In this document: piece by piece, positions 42,330-51,771 of the stretch
How positions within the stretch are numbered: position 1 is the first letter of the stretch
How the letters are laid out: each line of letters starts with the position of its first letter
DNA from: Diplocloster agilis
GTDB taxonomy: Bacteria > Bacillota > Clostridia > Lachnospirales > Lachnospiraceae
DNA length: 64,000 bases
NCBI RefSeq assembly: GCF_019042275.1
Contig: NZ_JAHQCW010000001.1
Location: forward strand, 62,001-126,000
Direction: 5' to 3'
The notes under the pieces: model-generated
The model's input: only the letters and a program-made list of their open reading frames with translations
The model's database searches: none
Told to the model about the DNA's origin: nothing
Position numbers and translations under genes: made by a program

Positions 42330-43838
42330 GATGGTTCCGTCCCAAGTTGAAACTTCTGTCTGTTTCATCTCTTCCTCATTAAACCAGCGGGTCGTGACTA
42401 CTTTTGTCTCCGTAAAAAAACGGTAACCGTCTTTTCCAAGACAGTGTAGATCTCCAATAAAGGATTTCTTATGACCGGAAAACGGGAATACGCCAACCGG
42501 TACCGGAATTCCTACATTTATTCCTACCATTCCGCCATCCGTATGCCGAGCAAATTCCCGGGCATAATAACCGTTTTGCGTAAAGATCACAGACCCGTTC
42601 GCATATGGATTCCTGTTCATTATAGTAAGCCCTTCCTCAAAACTCTCCACCCGTTTGATGCATAATACCGGACCAAAAATTTCCCGGGTGCCCACTTCCA
42701 TCTCAGGCGTCACAAAATCTAATATTGTCGGACCGATATAAAATCCGTTCTCATAACCGGGTACCAGGATCCCCCGTCCATCCAGCACAAGCTTCGCCCC
42801 TTCGGCCAATCCCTTTTCGATCCATTGTATGATGGACTGCCGATGGGCCTGATTAACAACCGGACCTAATTTCGTTGCTTTATCATAGGCAGGTCCCACC
42901 TTTATCTTACGTGCCTGTTCTACAAGAGCATTCACCAGGCGGTCTGCGATTTTGTTCTGCACCACCACCACCGGAAGCGCCATACACCTCTCTCCAGCGC
43001 AGCCGAATGCTGAATTAATAATACCTGCGGCGGTTCTCTCCACCGGTGCATCGTTTAACACCAAAGCGTGATTCTTTGCTTCGCATAACGCCTGCACCCG
43101 TTTTCCCGCAGCAGCGGCCTGCGAATAAATATGCTCTCCCACCGAGGTAGAGCCCACAAAAGTAATCCCTTTAATATCCGGATGTTTAAGCAGAATCTCC
43201 GCTTCCTTTCTGGAACAAGTAACGATATTCAACACACCAGCCGGCAGACCTGCTTCCTGATATAATTCCGCAAAGCGCAGTGCGCTCTGGGGAGTAAATG
43301 TAGCCGCTTTGATTACGATTGTATTGCCGCAGGCAATGCACATCGGTACCATCCACCCCATCGGAATCATAGATGGAAAATTAAACGGGACAATTCCTGC
43401 AAATACTCCGAGCGGCTCCCGGTATAAAACCGTATCAAACCCTTTCGAGGCGTCCATCAGGCTCTCACCCATCAAAAGCGACGGCGCCGAGATCGCCTGT
43501 TCTGTCGCTTCTTTTGCTTTTTGCACATCGCCCTCCGCTTCAGACCAGGATTTTCCATTTTCTCTGGCAACCAGGTCGGTCAGCTCCTCCATATGCGCGA
43601 CTATTAATTCCCGTAGCCGGTAAAGCACCTGCACCCGCTTCATAACCGGAGTACCGGACCACATCGGATACGCCTCCTTCGCAGCTGCGACTGCCAGATC
43701 AACTTCCTCGCCTGTACAGCACGGAACCCTGGCAATCACCTCGCCTGTACTGGGATCATAGGCATCGGTATATTTTTCCGTTCGGGATTCCTGGTAATGA
43801 CCATTGATAAAAGGCTTCAAAATTTTGATATCCGCCAT
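42327..43838 (-). CDS. CoA-acylating (methyl)malonate-semialdehyde dehydrogenase
   Basis: 503 residues from the ATG at 43838, with GGAAGGGG upstream; a GTG at 43859 is too far out. MMSDH/IolA family: FNFPSMIPMGWMVPMCIAC, NAPVERTAAGII and catalytic Cys285 in FGCAGERCMAL. The family oxidises malonate or methylmalonate semialdehyde with CoA and NAD, releasing CO2 and acetyl- or propionyl-CoA. It is the last gene of the long glycyl-radical operon, 74 bp after the transketolase subunit. Its presence suggests that the pathway ends in a 3-oxo-acid semialdehyde. Confidence 0.92.
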   Translation of the reverse strand: MADIKILKPFINGHYQESRTEKYTDAYDPSTGEVIARVPCCTGEEVDLAVAAAKEAYPMWSGTPVMKRVQVLYRLRELIVAHMEELTDLVARENGKSWSEAEGDVQKAKEATEQAISAPSLLMGESLMDASKGFDTVLYREPLGVFAGIVPFNFPSMIPMGWMVPMCIACGNTIVIKAATFTPQSALRFAELYQEAGLPAGVLNIVTCSRKEAEILLKHPDIKGITFVGSTSVGEHIYSQAAAAGKRVQALCEAKNHALVLNDAPVERTAAGIINSAFGCAGERCMALPVVVVQNKIADRLVNALVEQARKIKVGPAYDKATKLGPVVNQAHRQSIIQWIEKGLAEGAKLVLDGRGILVPGYENGFYIGPTILDFVTPEMEVGTREIFGPVLCIKRVESFEEGLTIMNRNPYANGSVIFTQNGYYAREFARHTDGGMVGINVGIPVPVGVFPFSGHKKSFIGDLHCLGKDGYRFFTETKVVTTRWFNEEEMKQTEVSTWDGTI

Positions 43839-43912
43839 TTTTTCCCCTTCCTTTTCCACAATTCAATATCCTTACGATAAATTAGATTTTATTGTTTCAA
43901 CGATATAAGACT

Positions 43913-44881
43913 TTATTTCCTCTTTCTCTTCATAGCAGCCTTTGCTTTTTTTACAATCTCTACCGCATGCAAACTAAAACGTTCTTTCAGATATTCTTCG
44001 CTGCCAACCTCTCCAAAACGGTCCTCCACGCATACTCTCTCGATCGGAACGGGATAGTTCTGTGCCGTAAATTCCGCTGCCGCGCTGTACAATCCGCCGA
44101 TATAATTATGGTTCTGCGCTACTACCAGCGCTTTCGTAAGCTCTGCGGATTCCAGCAGGCATTGTTCATCCAGCGGTTTGATCGAATACATATCGACTAC
44201 ACGGGCAACGATTCCTTCTTTTCTAAGCATTCCGGCGGCTTTCAGCGCTTCAGGAACCATGATTCCACTGGCGATAATACCGACATCCGTTCCCTCACAT
44301 AATACGGCTGATCCCCCAATCTGAAACGAACTGCCTGATTCGTATATGTCCGGAACCCGCTTTCTGGCGCTCCGGATATATACGTTTCCGTAATGTCCGG
44401 CAGCTTCGGCTACCAGCTGTTCCATCGCAACCGGGTCGGCAGGCTCCAGTATACTCATAAACGGAATATTTCTCATGATCCCCACATCCTCGAAAGGCAT
44501 ATGGGTTCCGCCGTTGCTTGCCGCTGTAATACCCGCGTCCCATCCAACCAGTTTCACATTTAGTCCCGCATAGCCGCATGATAAAAATATCTGATCATAA
44601 GCCCTTCTTGTCGCAAATACTCCGAACGTATTAAAAAAAGGAATCATGCCCTCCAAAGAAAGTCCAGCTGCAATACCAACGGCATTTGCCTCCTGTATCC
44701 CGCAGTTAATATATCGATGCGGGAATGCATCCGCAAATGGTTTTGTTCCCATAGAATGCATACAATCGACGTCCACTGTCATAATTTCAGTTTTCTCCTG
44801 GCCCAGCTTAAGCAAGGCACCGCAATAAGCGGCACGCATCTCCCGGCCGGACATCCTGCCATCCCAGATGCATTTATACAT
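43913..44881 (-). CDS. Transketolase, C-terminal subunit
   Basis: 322 residues from ATG 44881, preceded by GGAGGAGG; the longer frame to 44902 is rejected. It contains the pyrimidine-binding domain (CGIQEANAVGIAAGLSLEG, with the catalytic-base Glu) and the C-terminal domain (GTDVGIIASGIMVPEALKAA). It overlaps the N-terminal subunit gene by 8 bp. Split transketolases occur in many Clostridia; together the two form an active TPP enzyme that transfers two-carbon ketol units. In this operon it may act on a pathway-specific ketose rather than in the pentose phosphate cycle. Confidence 0.93.
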   Translation of the reverse strand: MYKCIWDGRMSGREMRAAYCGALLKLGQEKTEIMTVDVDCMHSMGTKPFADAFPHRYINCGIQEANAVGIAAGLSLEGMIPFFNTFGVFATRRAYDQIFLSCGYAGLNVKLVGWDAGITAASNGGTHMPFEDVGIMRNIPFMSILEPADPVAMEQLVAEAAGHYGNVYIRSARKRVPDIYESGSSFQIGGSAVLCEGTDVGIIASGIMVPEALKAAGMLRKEGIVARVVDMYSIKPLDEQCLLESAELTKALVVAQNHNYIGGLYSAAAEFTAQNYPVPIERVCVEDRFGEVGSEEYLKERFSLHAVEIVKKAKAAMKRKRK

Positions 44882-45734
44882 AGGCCTCCTCCTTTGCCAC
44901 AATACCCTGCTTTAGGCGTCTAAGAATCTCTATCTCGGCCGCATCCGCCTCTTCTTTTGTAATTGTCATAAAGTGGTTAAAGGAAGCCTTCTCCGCAAAA
45001 TCACATCCGATTCCCTTATAGGTATCTAATATAATTACGCCCGGTCTTCCCGCTGCTTCCTTTTCTGCAGCAATCGCCTGATCGATTTCTTCCACCATAT
45101 AACCATTTACCTTCCTGCATGAACATCCGAAAGCTCTGAATTTTTCCTCCAAATCAAAAGGATTGCATATTTCTTCCAAGGTACCGTCTAACTGCCGTTT
45201 ATTATTGTCTACGAAGATAATCAGATGATCCAGCCGTTGATGGGCTGCGAACTGTACCGCCTCCCACACTTGTCCTTCCTGTAATTCACCGTCTCCCATT
45301 ATCACATAAACCCAGGATGCACAGTTCCGAGTCTGAAGTGCCTTCGCAATCCCACAGGCACAGGAAATCCCCTGTCCCAGGGAACCTGTCGTCATATCGA
45401 TTCCTGGTGTTTTAAGGCGGTCACAGTGGCTCGGCAGGGATGTTCCTCCCCTATTTAGGGTATTTAAAAGCTCCTCCGAAAAAAAACCGCTTAGAGATAA
45501 TGCCGCATATACAGCAGGGCCGCTATGTCCTTTGGATACCACAAGCCTGTCCCTGTCCGGCCACATAGGATCCGACGCCCGATAGCTCATGACCTTCCCA
45601 TATAAAACCGCCAGGACATCCGCTATCGACATAGCGCCCCCAATATGACCACCGCCCGCACTTTCCATACAGCGAATGGTCCGGATTCGGATCTGCGCAG
45701 CAAGCTGCCGCAATTGTTCCATTTTCTGATCCAT
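44874..45734 (-). CDS. Transketolase, N-terminal (TPP-binding) subunit
   Basis: 286 residues. Conserved GGGHIGGAMSIADVLAVLYG near the start, DMTTGSLGQG, the TPP diphosphate motif GDGELQEGQVWEAVQFAAHQ and VDNNKRQLDGT, and the C-terminal DTYKGIGCDFAEK. It is translated together with the C-terminal subunit. Known dedicated split transketolases act in the sulfoquinovose (SqwGH) and apulose-4-phosphate pathways; neither full gene set is visible here, so the substrate remains open. Confidence 0.94.
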   Translation of the reverse strand: MDQKMEQLRQLAAQIRIRTIRCMESAGGGHIGGAMSIADVLAVLYGKVMSYRASDPMWPDRDRLVVSKGHSGPAVYAALSLSGFFSEELLNTLNRGGTSLPSHCDRLKTPGIDMTTGSLGQGISCACGIAKALQTRNCASWVYVIMGDGELQEGQVWEAVQFAAHQRLDHLIIFVDNNKRQLDGTLEEICNPFDLEEKFRAFGCSCRKVNGYMVEEIDQAIAAEKEAAGRPGVIILDTYKGIGCDFAEKASFNHFMTITKEEADAAEIEILRRLKQGIVAKEEAYV

Positions 45735-45814
45735 ATCCCGCTCCCTTTCTCATTTTATACTACGTATTCCACTCTCATTTTTACAGAAAACCCCTATGCA
45801 GTAGCTACTATTTA

Positions 45815-47260
45815 TTACGAATTTACATCATTAGATTTACAAAAATTTTTAAACACAATGGATTTCACCTTGAACATTTCATCTAATGTATTGTAGAATC
45901 CCTCATTCCCCATTCCGCTTAATTTGTGTCCCCCGAAAGGCATATCAAAAGTCCGGTACAACCCAGATCCATTTAAGATCACACCGCCGGTATCAAGCTT
46001 TCCTGCTATATAATAAGCCTTTTCCAGGTCCCCGCACATGATGCCGCCGGATAAGCCGTAATGGCTCTGGTTGGCAATCTCAATTGCTTCTTCAGCCGTA
46101 TCAAAAGCAATGACCGGAAATACCGGACCGAATACCTCCTGGTTCCGCGCGATATCCATCTCCCTTGTCACCTGATCCAGAATGGTAGGTTCGAAGTAGT
46201 TCCGGTTAAAACGCTTTCCTCCCAAAACACAGACCGCTCCAGCAGCCACCGTTTCCCGTACCGCCCGTTCAACCTCAACTGCCGCAGTTTCATTAATCAG
46301 CGCTCCCATCTGTGTATCCGGATCAAAGGGATCTCCGATCTTGATACCGCTTAATATCGCCGATAATTCCCGGATGAAAGCATCCTTGATTCCCTTCTGT
46401 ACCAGGAAGCGCTTGGCCGAGCAGCAGGCCTGACCCGCATTCAGGATACGTCCGTTTACTGCTTCTTTAGCCGCTTCTTTGGGATCTACATCATCGAAGA
46501 TAATCATCGCATCGTTCCCGCCCAGCTCCAAATATACTCTGCTTAAATTCTTTGCGGAAGCTTCTCTGACGCTGATTCCCGCCTGTGTACTGCCGGTCAG
46601 GCTGACTGCGTTCACGAGTGGTGATTCCGCCAGATAATTCCCCACGACCGATCCTTTTCCCGTGACGACCTGAATTGCCGGCGCCGGTACTCCGGCACGA
46701 ATCAGCAGATCGGTCAGATAAATATCCGCAAGCGGTGTATCGGAGGCGGGCTTGACGATCACCGCATTCCCCGCTGCCAGAGCAGGCGCCACCTTATGCG
46801 AATACAAATCAATTGGAAAATTATAGGGTACGATGCAGGCTACGACTCCTACCGGTTCTCTTTTTACCATAATAATGCTCTTTGCTTCGGCATCCGGGAG
46901 CACGGAATCATAGATATGCCGTACCTTCTGGGCATAGCCGGAAAACAGCGCGACCGCATTGTCGATCTCTTCCTCAGCCTGAGGATATATTTTTCCGGTT
47001 TCCCTCACCAGCAAAGTGGCCAGCTCTTTTTTTTCTTTTTCGATCAGTTCTGCGGCCCTGCACAGAATTTCGGTTCGCTTCTGAACCGGTGTATCTCCCC
47101 ATATTTCCTTCCCCATCTGTGCCGCCTGCAATGCCCTGTCCAGATCCTCCGTGGAAGCGCAGGGTACCGTATCTATCACTGCATGGGCCGCCGGATCCCA
47201 TACCTCCATCGTTTTCTGATCCGAAGAATCTACTTTTTCCCCGTTAATCGTCATTTTCAT
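45815..47260 (-). CDS. NAD(P)-dependent aldehyde dehydrogenase (succinate-semialdehyde/lactaldehyde type)
   Basis: 481 residues of the classical ALDH superfamily. It has PYNFPID, general base Glu245 in YLELGGNDAM, and catalytic Cys279 in NAGQACCSAKRF. Without the CoA-specific features of the other ALDH of this operon it should form a free acid. Similar enzymes oxidise succinate semialdehyde, lactaldehyde, glycolaldehyde and 3-sulfolactaldehyde. It lies 12 bp after the glycyl-radical enzyme gene, so it may act on that enzyme's aldehyde product. Confidence 0.92.
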   Translation of the reverse strand: MKMTINGEKVDSSDQKTMEVWDPAAHAVIDTVPCASTEDLDRALQAAQMGKEIWGDTPVQKRTEILCRAAELIEKEKKELATLLVRETGKIYPQAEEEIDNAVALFSGYAQKVRHIYDSVLPDAEAKSIIMVKREPVGVVACIVPYNFPIDLYSHKVAPALAAGNAVIVKPASDTPLADIYLTDLLIRAGVPAPAIQVVTGKGSVVGNYLAESPLVNAVSLTGSTQAGISVREASAKNLSRVYLELGGNDAMIIFDDVDPKEAAKEAVNGRILNAGQACCSAKRFLVQKGIKDAFIRELSAILSGIKIGDPFDPDTQMGALINETAAVEVERAVRETVAAGAVCVLGGKRFNRNYFEPTILDQVTREMDIARNQEVFGPVFPVIAFDTAEEAIEIANQSHYGLSGGIMCGDLEKAYYIAGKLDTGGVILNGSGLYRTFDMPFGGHKLSGMGNEGFYNTLDEMFKVKSIVFKNFCKSNDVNS

Positions 47261-47272
47261 CTGTTTGTCCTC

Positions 47273-49570
47273 CTATAATCCATGCTTCACTTTCCGTATC
47301 ATCAGATCCTGGTGTTCCTTCGGCAGAGCCACGAAATAAGCGGACAGCCCTCCCATCCTTACCCTAAGGCTCCGGTATTTCGCCGGATCCTTCTGCGCAT
47401 TCAGCAGATCTTCCTCGCTGGTTCCTGTAATCGTTAGAATCACGCCCCCCAGTTCCAGAAAGGACTTAATAAGGGCGACCATCCGTTTCAGCCCCTCGTC
47501 TCCCTGAGCCTCGTTATAGTTAATCTGCATATCCAGCGGACAGCCGATAAAATAGGGAACCAGATCCGGTGTTGTTATGGATTTGATCGCAGCCGTAGGT
47601 CCTCCAAGATCCATTCCAATCGAGGGAGAATAGTTACTGCTGACAGGTTCCTGGCTTAAACGGCCGTCCGGTGATGCTCCGATATTATGACCGATCGACA
47701 TATAGGTTTCAAAGGTAGCAATTCCAAGTCCCACATACAGATCATCGATATCCATAGACGCCGTAATATCTGATACTTCTTTTCTAATATCTTCCAGCAG
47801 CTTAGCGGCGATTCCGTCCACATAGGGCTCATCGTTACCGAATTTTGGAACTCTGTTTATGAACATCTGACGCAGATCCTCTTTTCCCTCAAAGTTCATT
47901 CTGACAGCTTCGGTTACTTCGGACATAGTACAGATCCGATCCTCATATACCAGCTTCTTAATAACCGCCAGGGAATCCACACAATTTGCCAGCTCGCACA
48001 CCATCAAGGGATAGATGTTATACCTGGCTCCATGATCCGACAGATCTCTTCCCCTTTGAATACAATCGGAAACGATCGTGGACAAAAGCGGAGACGGGGC
48101 AATTTTATGCCGGACGTCCCGATATTTCAGTTTATTCTGCAGAATCTCAATAATTTTCTGATGAATACATTTCATAAATACGGTATAAAACTCTTCATAG
48201 GTCTTAAATTGTGCGGGGTCGCCATAGTCCGGAGCCTCCTGCCTTTTTCGGATCAGGCTTGCTCCGCGGTTCAGAACGTATTCCAGTGTCTGAAGCACCT
48301 TGATATACTCGAAACCAAAATTCGTCCGCCCCGGTATTAAAACTTCCCAGCAGCCGTCATTAGAATAGTCTCTCGCCTCTTCAAGCGGAATCCCCAGGTC
48401 TGTCAGTCCTTTGATAATAACCTCATCGTTATATAAGGCCGGTTCCCCAGAACCTCCTTTCCGCAGAATGTCCGCGCATAGTTCATACAGTTTCTGGGGA
48501 CTTTTGGAATTCAACCTTACAGAGAGAACCGGCATAATAGCTTCCAGATAATTCCACTGTTCAATCAGCAGATACGTCAGGTCATTGACTGCATCCTCTC
48601 CCTGTGGAGTACATCCACCCAATATCATATTTAGCAGGAAATTATTTGCCGAAGTGCCGAAATTATAGTCCTGATCGTTTTCCATCGCAAAAGAAGCCGC
48701 AAAATGATCCGGATTCCCTCCGTCTCCTTTATCATAAGCGTTTGCATGAGAAGCATCGAAATATTCCGGCAGGATCTGCACCCGTTCGTTGAATTTGGCC
48801 AGCCAGCTGCCAACCAATTCCTCAGCCTCTTCCTCCGTAATGCGCCCGCTTTCTATATCTCTTTTATAATAAGGATAAAAATACTGATCGGTACGCGCGA
48901 TTGGCACCATCTCTAACGAGCTGTGCAGCGCGCAGAAAAAGAGAAACATACTCTGCAGAGCCTCATGAAACGTCTGCGCCGGCTGTTCCGGCACTTTAGC
49001 GCAGATGCGGGAGATTTCCAACAGTTCTTTTCTTCTGGCCGGCTCCCTTTCTTTTGCTGCCTGCTTTAAAGCCAGCTGTGAATAACGTACGGCCAACTCT
49101 CGGACAGCGTTTAGACTGATTATCATAGCCCGGTAATAATCCAGCTTTTCCCGCTGAGGTTCCTTCTTTTTACATTCCAGTTCCATCTGTTCCAGAATTT
49201 CCTGACGCAGTCCCTGAAGTCCGGATTGCAGAAGCTTTTGGTAATCACCCGGATGATGGCCCCATACGGATTTATAGGTAAAAGCTCCTCTCATTCCCTC
49301 CTCTTTTTCTTCCGGAAGCGCATAGTCCGGGAATTCGAACCCCAGTCCTGCGGAAGCATAATTCGCCAGGCCGACAATCAATTCATCCGGCTTTATCTTC
49401 GCCGGCATATTTCTCATAACATACTCCACCGCCAACGCTTTGCGGACTACCAGCGGCTCCTTTTTGATCTCTTCACTGGTCAGAATGGTTTCATCCTGAC
49501 CCCACCATTCCTTCGGGGATACCATCTCCACTTCAAAAATTCTTTTCTTTATCCGGTCTATCCGTTTCAT
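47273..49570 (-). CDS. Glycyl-radical enzyme (PFL/diol-dehydratase superfamily)
   Basis: 765 residues, full length. The thiyl site is GCWE with Cys407 and Glu409 (SNDGCWEVLIPGRT), the single-Cys type, so it is not pyruvate formate-lyase, which has adjacent Cys pair. The radical loop near the C-terminus is RMGGLSAYF with radical Gly741; the usual Tyr or Trp after this Gly is Leu742, which is uncommon. The general layout matches dehydratases and C-X lyases (glycerol/propanediol dehydratase, choline or isethionate lyase), but the pocket residues do not identify one. No microcompartment shell genes or targeting peptide. Its activase is 61 bp upstream in the same operon. Substrate unknown. Confidence 0.9.
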   Translation of the reverse strand: MKRIDRIKKRIFEVEMVSPKEWWGQDETILTSEEIKKEPLVVRKALAVEYVMRNMPAKIKPDELIVGLANYASAGLGFEFPDYALPEEKEEGMRGAFTYKSVWGHHPGDYQKLLQSGLQGLRQEILEQMELECKKKEPQREKLDYYRAMIISLNAVRELAVRYSQLALKQAAKEREPARRKELLEISRICAKVPEQPAQTFHEALQSMFLFFCALHSSLEMVPIARTDQYFYPYYKRDIESGRITEEEAEELVGSWLAKFNERVQILPEYFDASHANAYDKGDGGNPDHFAASFAMENDQDYNFGTSANNFLLNMILGGCTPQGEDAVNDLTYLLIEQWNYLEAIMPVLSVRLNSKSPQKLYELCADILRKGGSGEPALYNDEVIIKGLTDLGIPLEEARDYSNDGCWEVLIPGRTNFGFEYIKVLQTLEYVLNRGASLIRKRQEAPDYGDPAQFKTYEEFYTVFMKCIHQKIIEILQNKLKYRDVRHKIAPSPLLSTIVSDCIQRGRDLSDHGARYNIYPLMVCELANCVDSLAVIKKLVYEDRICTMSEVTEAVRMNFEGKEDLRQMFINRVPKFGNDEPYVDGIAAKLLEDIRKEVSDITASMDIDDLYVGLGIATFETYMSIGHNIGASPDGRLSQEPVSSNYSPSIGMDLGGPTAAIKSITTPDLVPYFIGCPLDMQINYNEAQGDEGLKRMVALIKSFLELGGVILTITGTSEEDLLNAQKDPAKYRSLRVRMGGLSAYFVALPKEHQDLMIRKVKHGL

Positions 49571-49631
49571 TTCATCCCTCCAGTTCTTTTATCCGGAAAC
49601 CTTCACTCGTACTTCGTTTACCGGAAATTTA

Positions 49632-50603
49632 TCAATCGGCGGTTGAATCTAATGGCACTTCGCCTGCCAGCCATTTGTAGTCGCCGGATCCTCCGATATT
49701 TACAGGGATTCCAGACACCTTCAGTATTTCTTCAGCCTGAGTCAGGGCAAAATTCTCCGGTTCCTTCCAATCCCTGCATTCATATATCTCTCTCAGGCCA
49801 TCCCATTTCGACATTCCAAATTGATGAAATGGAAGAATATGGATCTCCCTGGCGCCGTATTTTTCTGCCATATGACGGATCCAGACTGTATTTTCCAATC
49901 CGTCATTCACACCAGGTATGAAAGGATAGCGGATAATCAGTTTCTGATTAAGTCTGCCGATCCGCCCGAGATTTTCTAATATCCGTTCTTGACGAACACC
50001 TGTATACCTTGCATGTTCTGCCGAATCGGAATGTTTCAAATCAAACAGCAAGAAATCTGTATACGGTAATATTTTTTCAAACGCTTCCCATCCACAATAA
50101 CCACAGGTTTCGACCGCCGTGTTAAATCCGCTTTTATGAGCACCGGAAAGCAATTCAGCCGCGAACTCCGGCTGCATGGTACATTCACCTCCGCTTAACG
50201 TAATCCCGCCACCAGAATTTTTATAAAACACCGAATCCTGACGGATTTCCCGCATCACTTCTTCCGAGGTGACAGTACGGCCCATTATCTTTAATGCGCC
50301 AGCATAGCAGTGATCCACGCACATTCCGCAGCAGACACATTTTGCATCATCAATTTGGACTCCGGACCCAGTCAGGCGTATCGCCTGTTTTGGACAGACG
50401 TTCTCACACTTGCCGCATCCGATACATTGGTTAACCGTGTACATCACATTTCTTTTGACAGAATTTGTTTCGGGATTCGAACACCACCTGCAGCGCAGCG
50501 GACATCCTTTAAAAAACACCACCGTTCGGATACCCGGTCCGTCGTGTACCGAATATTTCTGTATATCCGTAATTACGCCAAATTCTCCACTTCGTCTGTT
50601 CAT
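49632..50603 (-). CDS. Glycyl-radical enzyme activating protein (radical SAM)
   Basis: 323 residues. The radical SAM motif is C34xxxC38xxC41 (GCPLRCRWCSNPE). Two ferredoxin-type clusters follow: C60/C63/C66/C70 (CIGCGKCENVCP) and C89/C92/C95/C99 (CVCCGMCVDHC). The GGITLSGGE SAM-binding stretch and VETCGY are present. It uses SAM and an electron to install the glycyl radical on its partner, here the adjacent glycyl-radical enzyme. The insert with two extra clusters is typical of activases for dehydratases, not for PFL. Confidence 0.95.
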   Translation of the reverse strand: MNRRSGEFGVITDIQKYSVHDGPGIRTVVFFKGCPLRCRWCSNPETNSVKRNVMYTVNQCIGCGKCENVCPKQAIRLTGSGVQIDDAKCVCCGMCVDHCYAGALKIMGRTVTSEEVMREIRQDSVFYKNSGGGITLSGGECTMQPEFAAELLSGAHKSGFNTAVETCGYCGWEAFEKILPYTDFLLFDLKHSDSAEHARYTGVRQERILENLGRIGRLNQKLIIRYPFIPGVNDGLENTVWIRHMAEKYGAREIHILPFHQFGMSKWDGLREIYECRDWKEPENFALTQAEEILKVSGIPVNIGGSGDYKWLAGEVPLDSTAD

Positions 50604-50604
50604 A

Positions 50605-51770
50605 CTATTTCCTCTTGCTACTGATGTCGATCGCCACTGCCCCCAGCAGTACCAAGCCCTTAATTAAGTATTGATAGGTCGTTCCCAGATTCAGCAGACT
50701 CATCCCATTATCCAGGCTCGCCATCATGATCGTTCCGATAATTGCACCGATGATCGTTCCGCTGCCGCCTAACGTACTGGTACCTCCTACGATGCAGCCA
50801 GTAATCGCACTGAATTCAAAGTTCGTACCGGTAGACGAGGTCGCCTGACCTACACGCCCCAGAAATACGATACTGGCACAGCCGATAATCAAACCCATTA
50901 ACACATAGACAAAAAAACCGTTCTTTTAATATTGATTCCGGATAGCTTCGCCGCATCCCGATTCCCTCCGATCGCATATACACTGCGGCCGAATGGAGTA
51001 TTTTCCGCAATAAAGCTGAATATGATTGCCAATATACCCAGCACCACCAGAGCAAACGGAATTCCTTTATAAGAGAGCAGCAAAAAAGCAATGATTAAGA
51101 TCACGCTACAGACTGCAGCCGTCTTTGCAATCTCTACCGACAGCCGAGGCACTTCGAAGCCATATTTCTTTCTATTTTTCCGTTTCCGGATCGTCCTGAA
51201 AATAACCGCCAACACTACCGCCAGCACAAGGAACAGACTCAGATCGTTGAAATTACTCTCCTTGAACAAAATATTAGGCAGAAAAGATCTGCCGAAGGAG
51301 GCAAATTTGTCGCCTACCGGACCGATCGCTTCTCCTTTGCCGATCAGCAGCGTCATGCCCCGGAACACCAGCTGCCCCGCCAAGGTTGCTATAAACGGCG
51401 GCATATCCCGGTAGGCAATCCAAAATCCCTGCCAACATCCGATCAATGCCCCACATGCCAGCGTGATCAGTATAGTGACTGGTACCGGAAAATTCCAGTC
51501 ACATTCCATCAGAGCGGCAAGTGAACACGAAAATCCCAGTACAGATCCTGCGGACAGATCGATTCCTCCGGTAACCATTACCAGAACCATACCGATCCCG
51601 ATAATCGCATAGGTACAGCCTTGCATCAGCAGATTGGTAAAATTCATATAGCTGGTGAATATTCCATTGGTCAGTATCTGAAAGGTCAGAAATATAATAA
51701 GCAGCTCGATTACAAGCGCAAATTTTGAAATATTATTCCGGATCAGTAATTTCATCTTCGTACGGTCCAT
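50605..51770 (-). pseudogene. XylH/MglC-type sugar ABC permease, one-base frameshift
   Basis: The ATG at 51770 (after GGAGGAAAA) opens a frame with MVTGGIDLSAGSVLGFSCSLAA and YRDMPPFIATLAGQLVFRGM that ends early at about 50898 after KRTVFLSMC. The next frame continues VLMGLIIGCASIVFLGRVGQA, then the conserved NFEFSAITGCIVGGTSTLGG, to 50605. Adding one T to the seven-T run at about 50911-50917 restores KRTVFFVYVLMG and a 395-residue protein of normal XylH length. So the gene is broken, or read by slippage, or the run is a sequencing error. The importer would need it. Confidence 0.85.
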
Positions 51771-51771
51771 A

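Noticed and set aside
47273-49570. Pyruvate formate-lyase
   Set aside because: It has a single Cys with GCWE, lacks the adjacent Cys-Cys pair, and its activase has two extra iron-sulfur clusters typical of dehydratase-type systems.
49226-49921. Open frame of 231 codons on the plus strand
   Set aside because: Spans the antisense of two genes and their spacer; no recognisable motif or start site.
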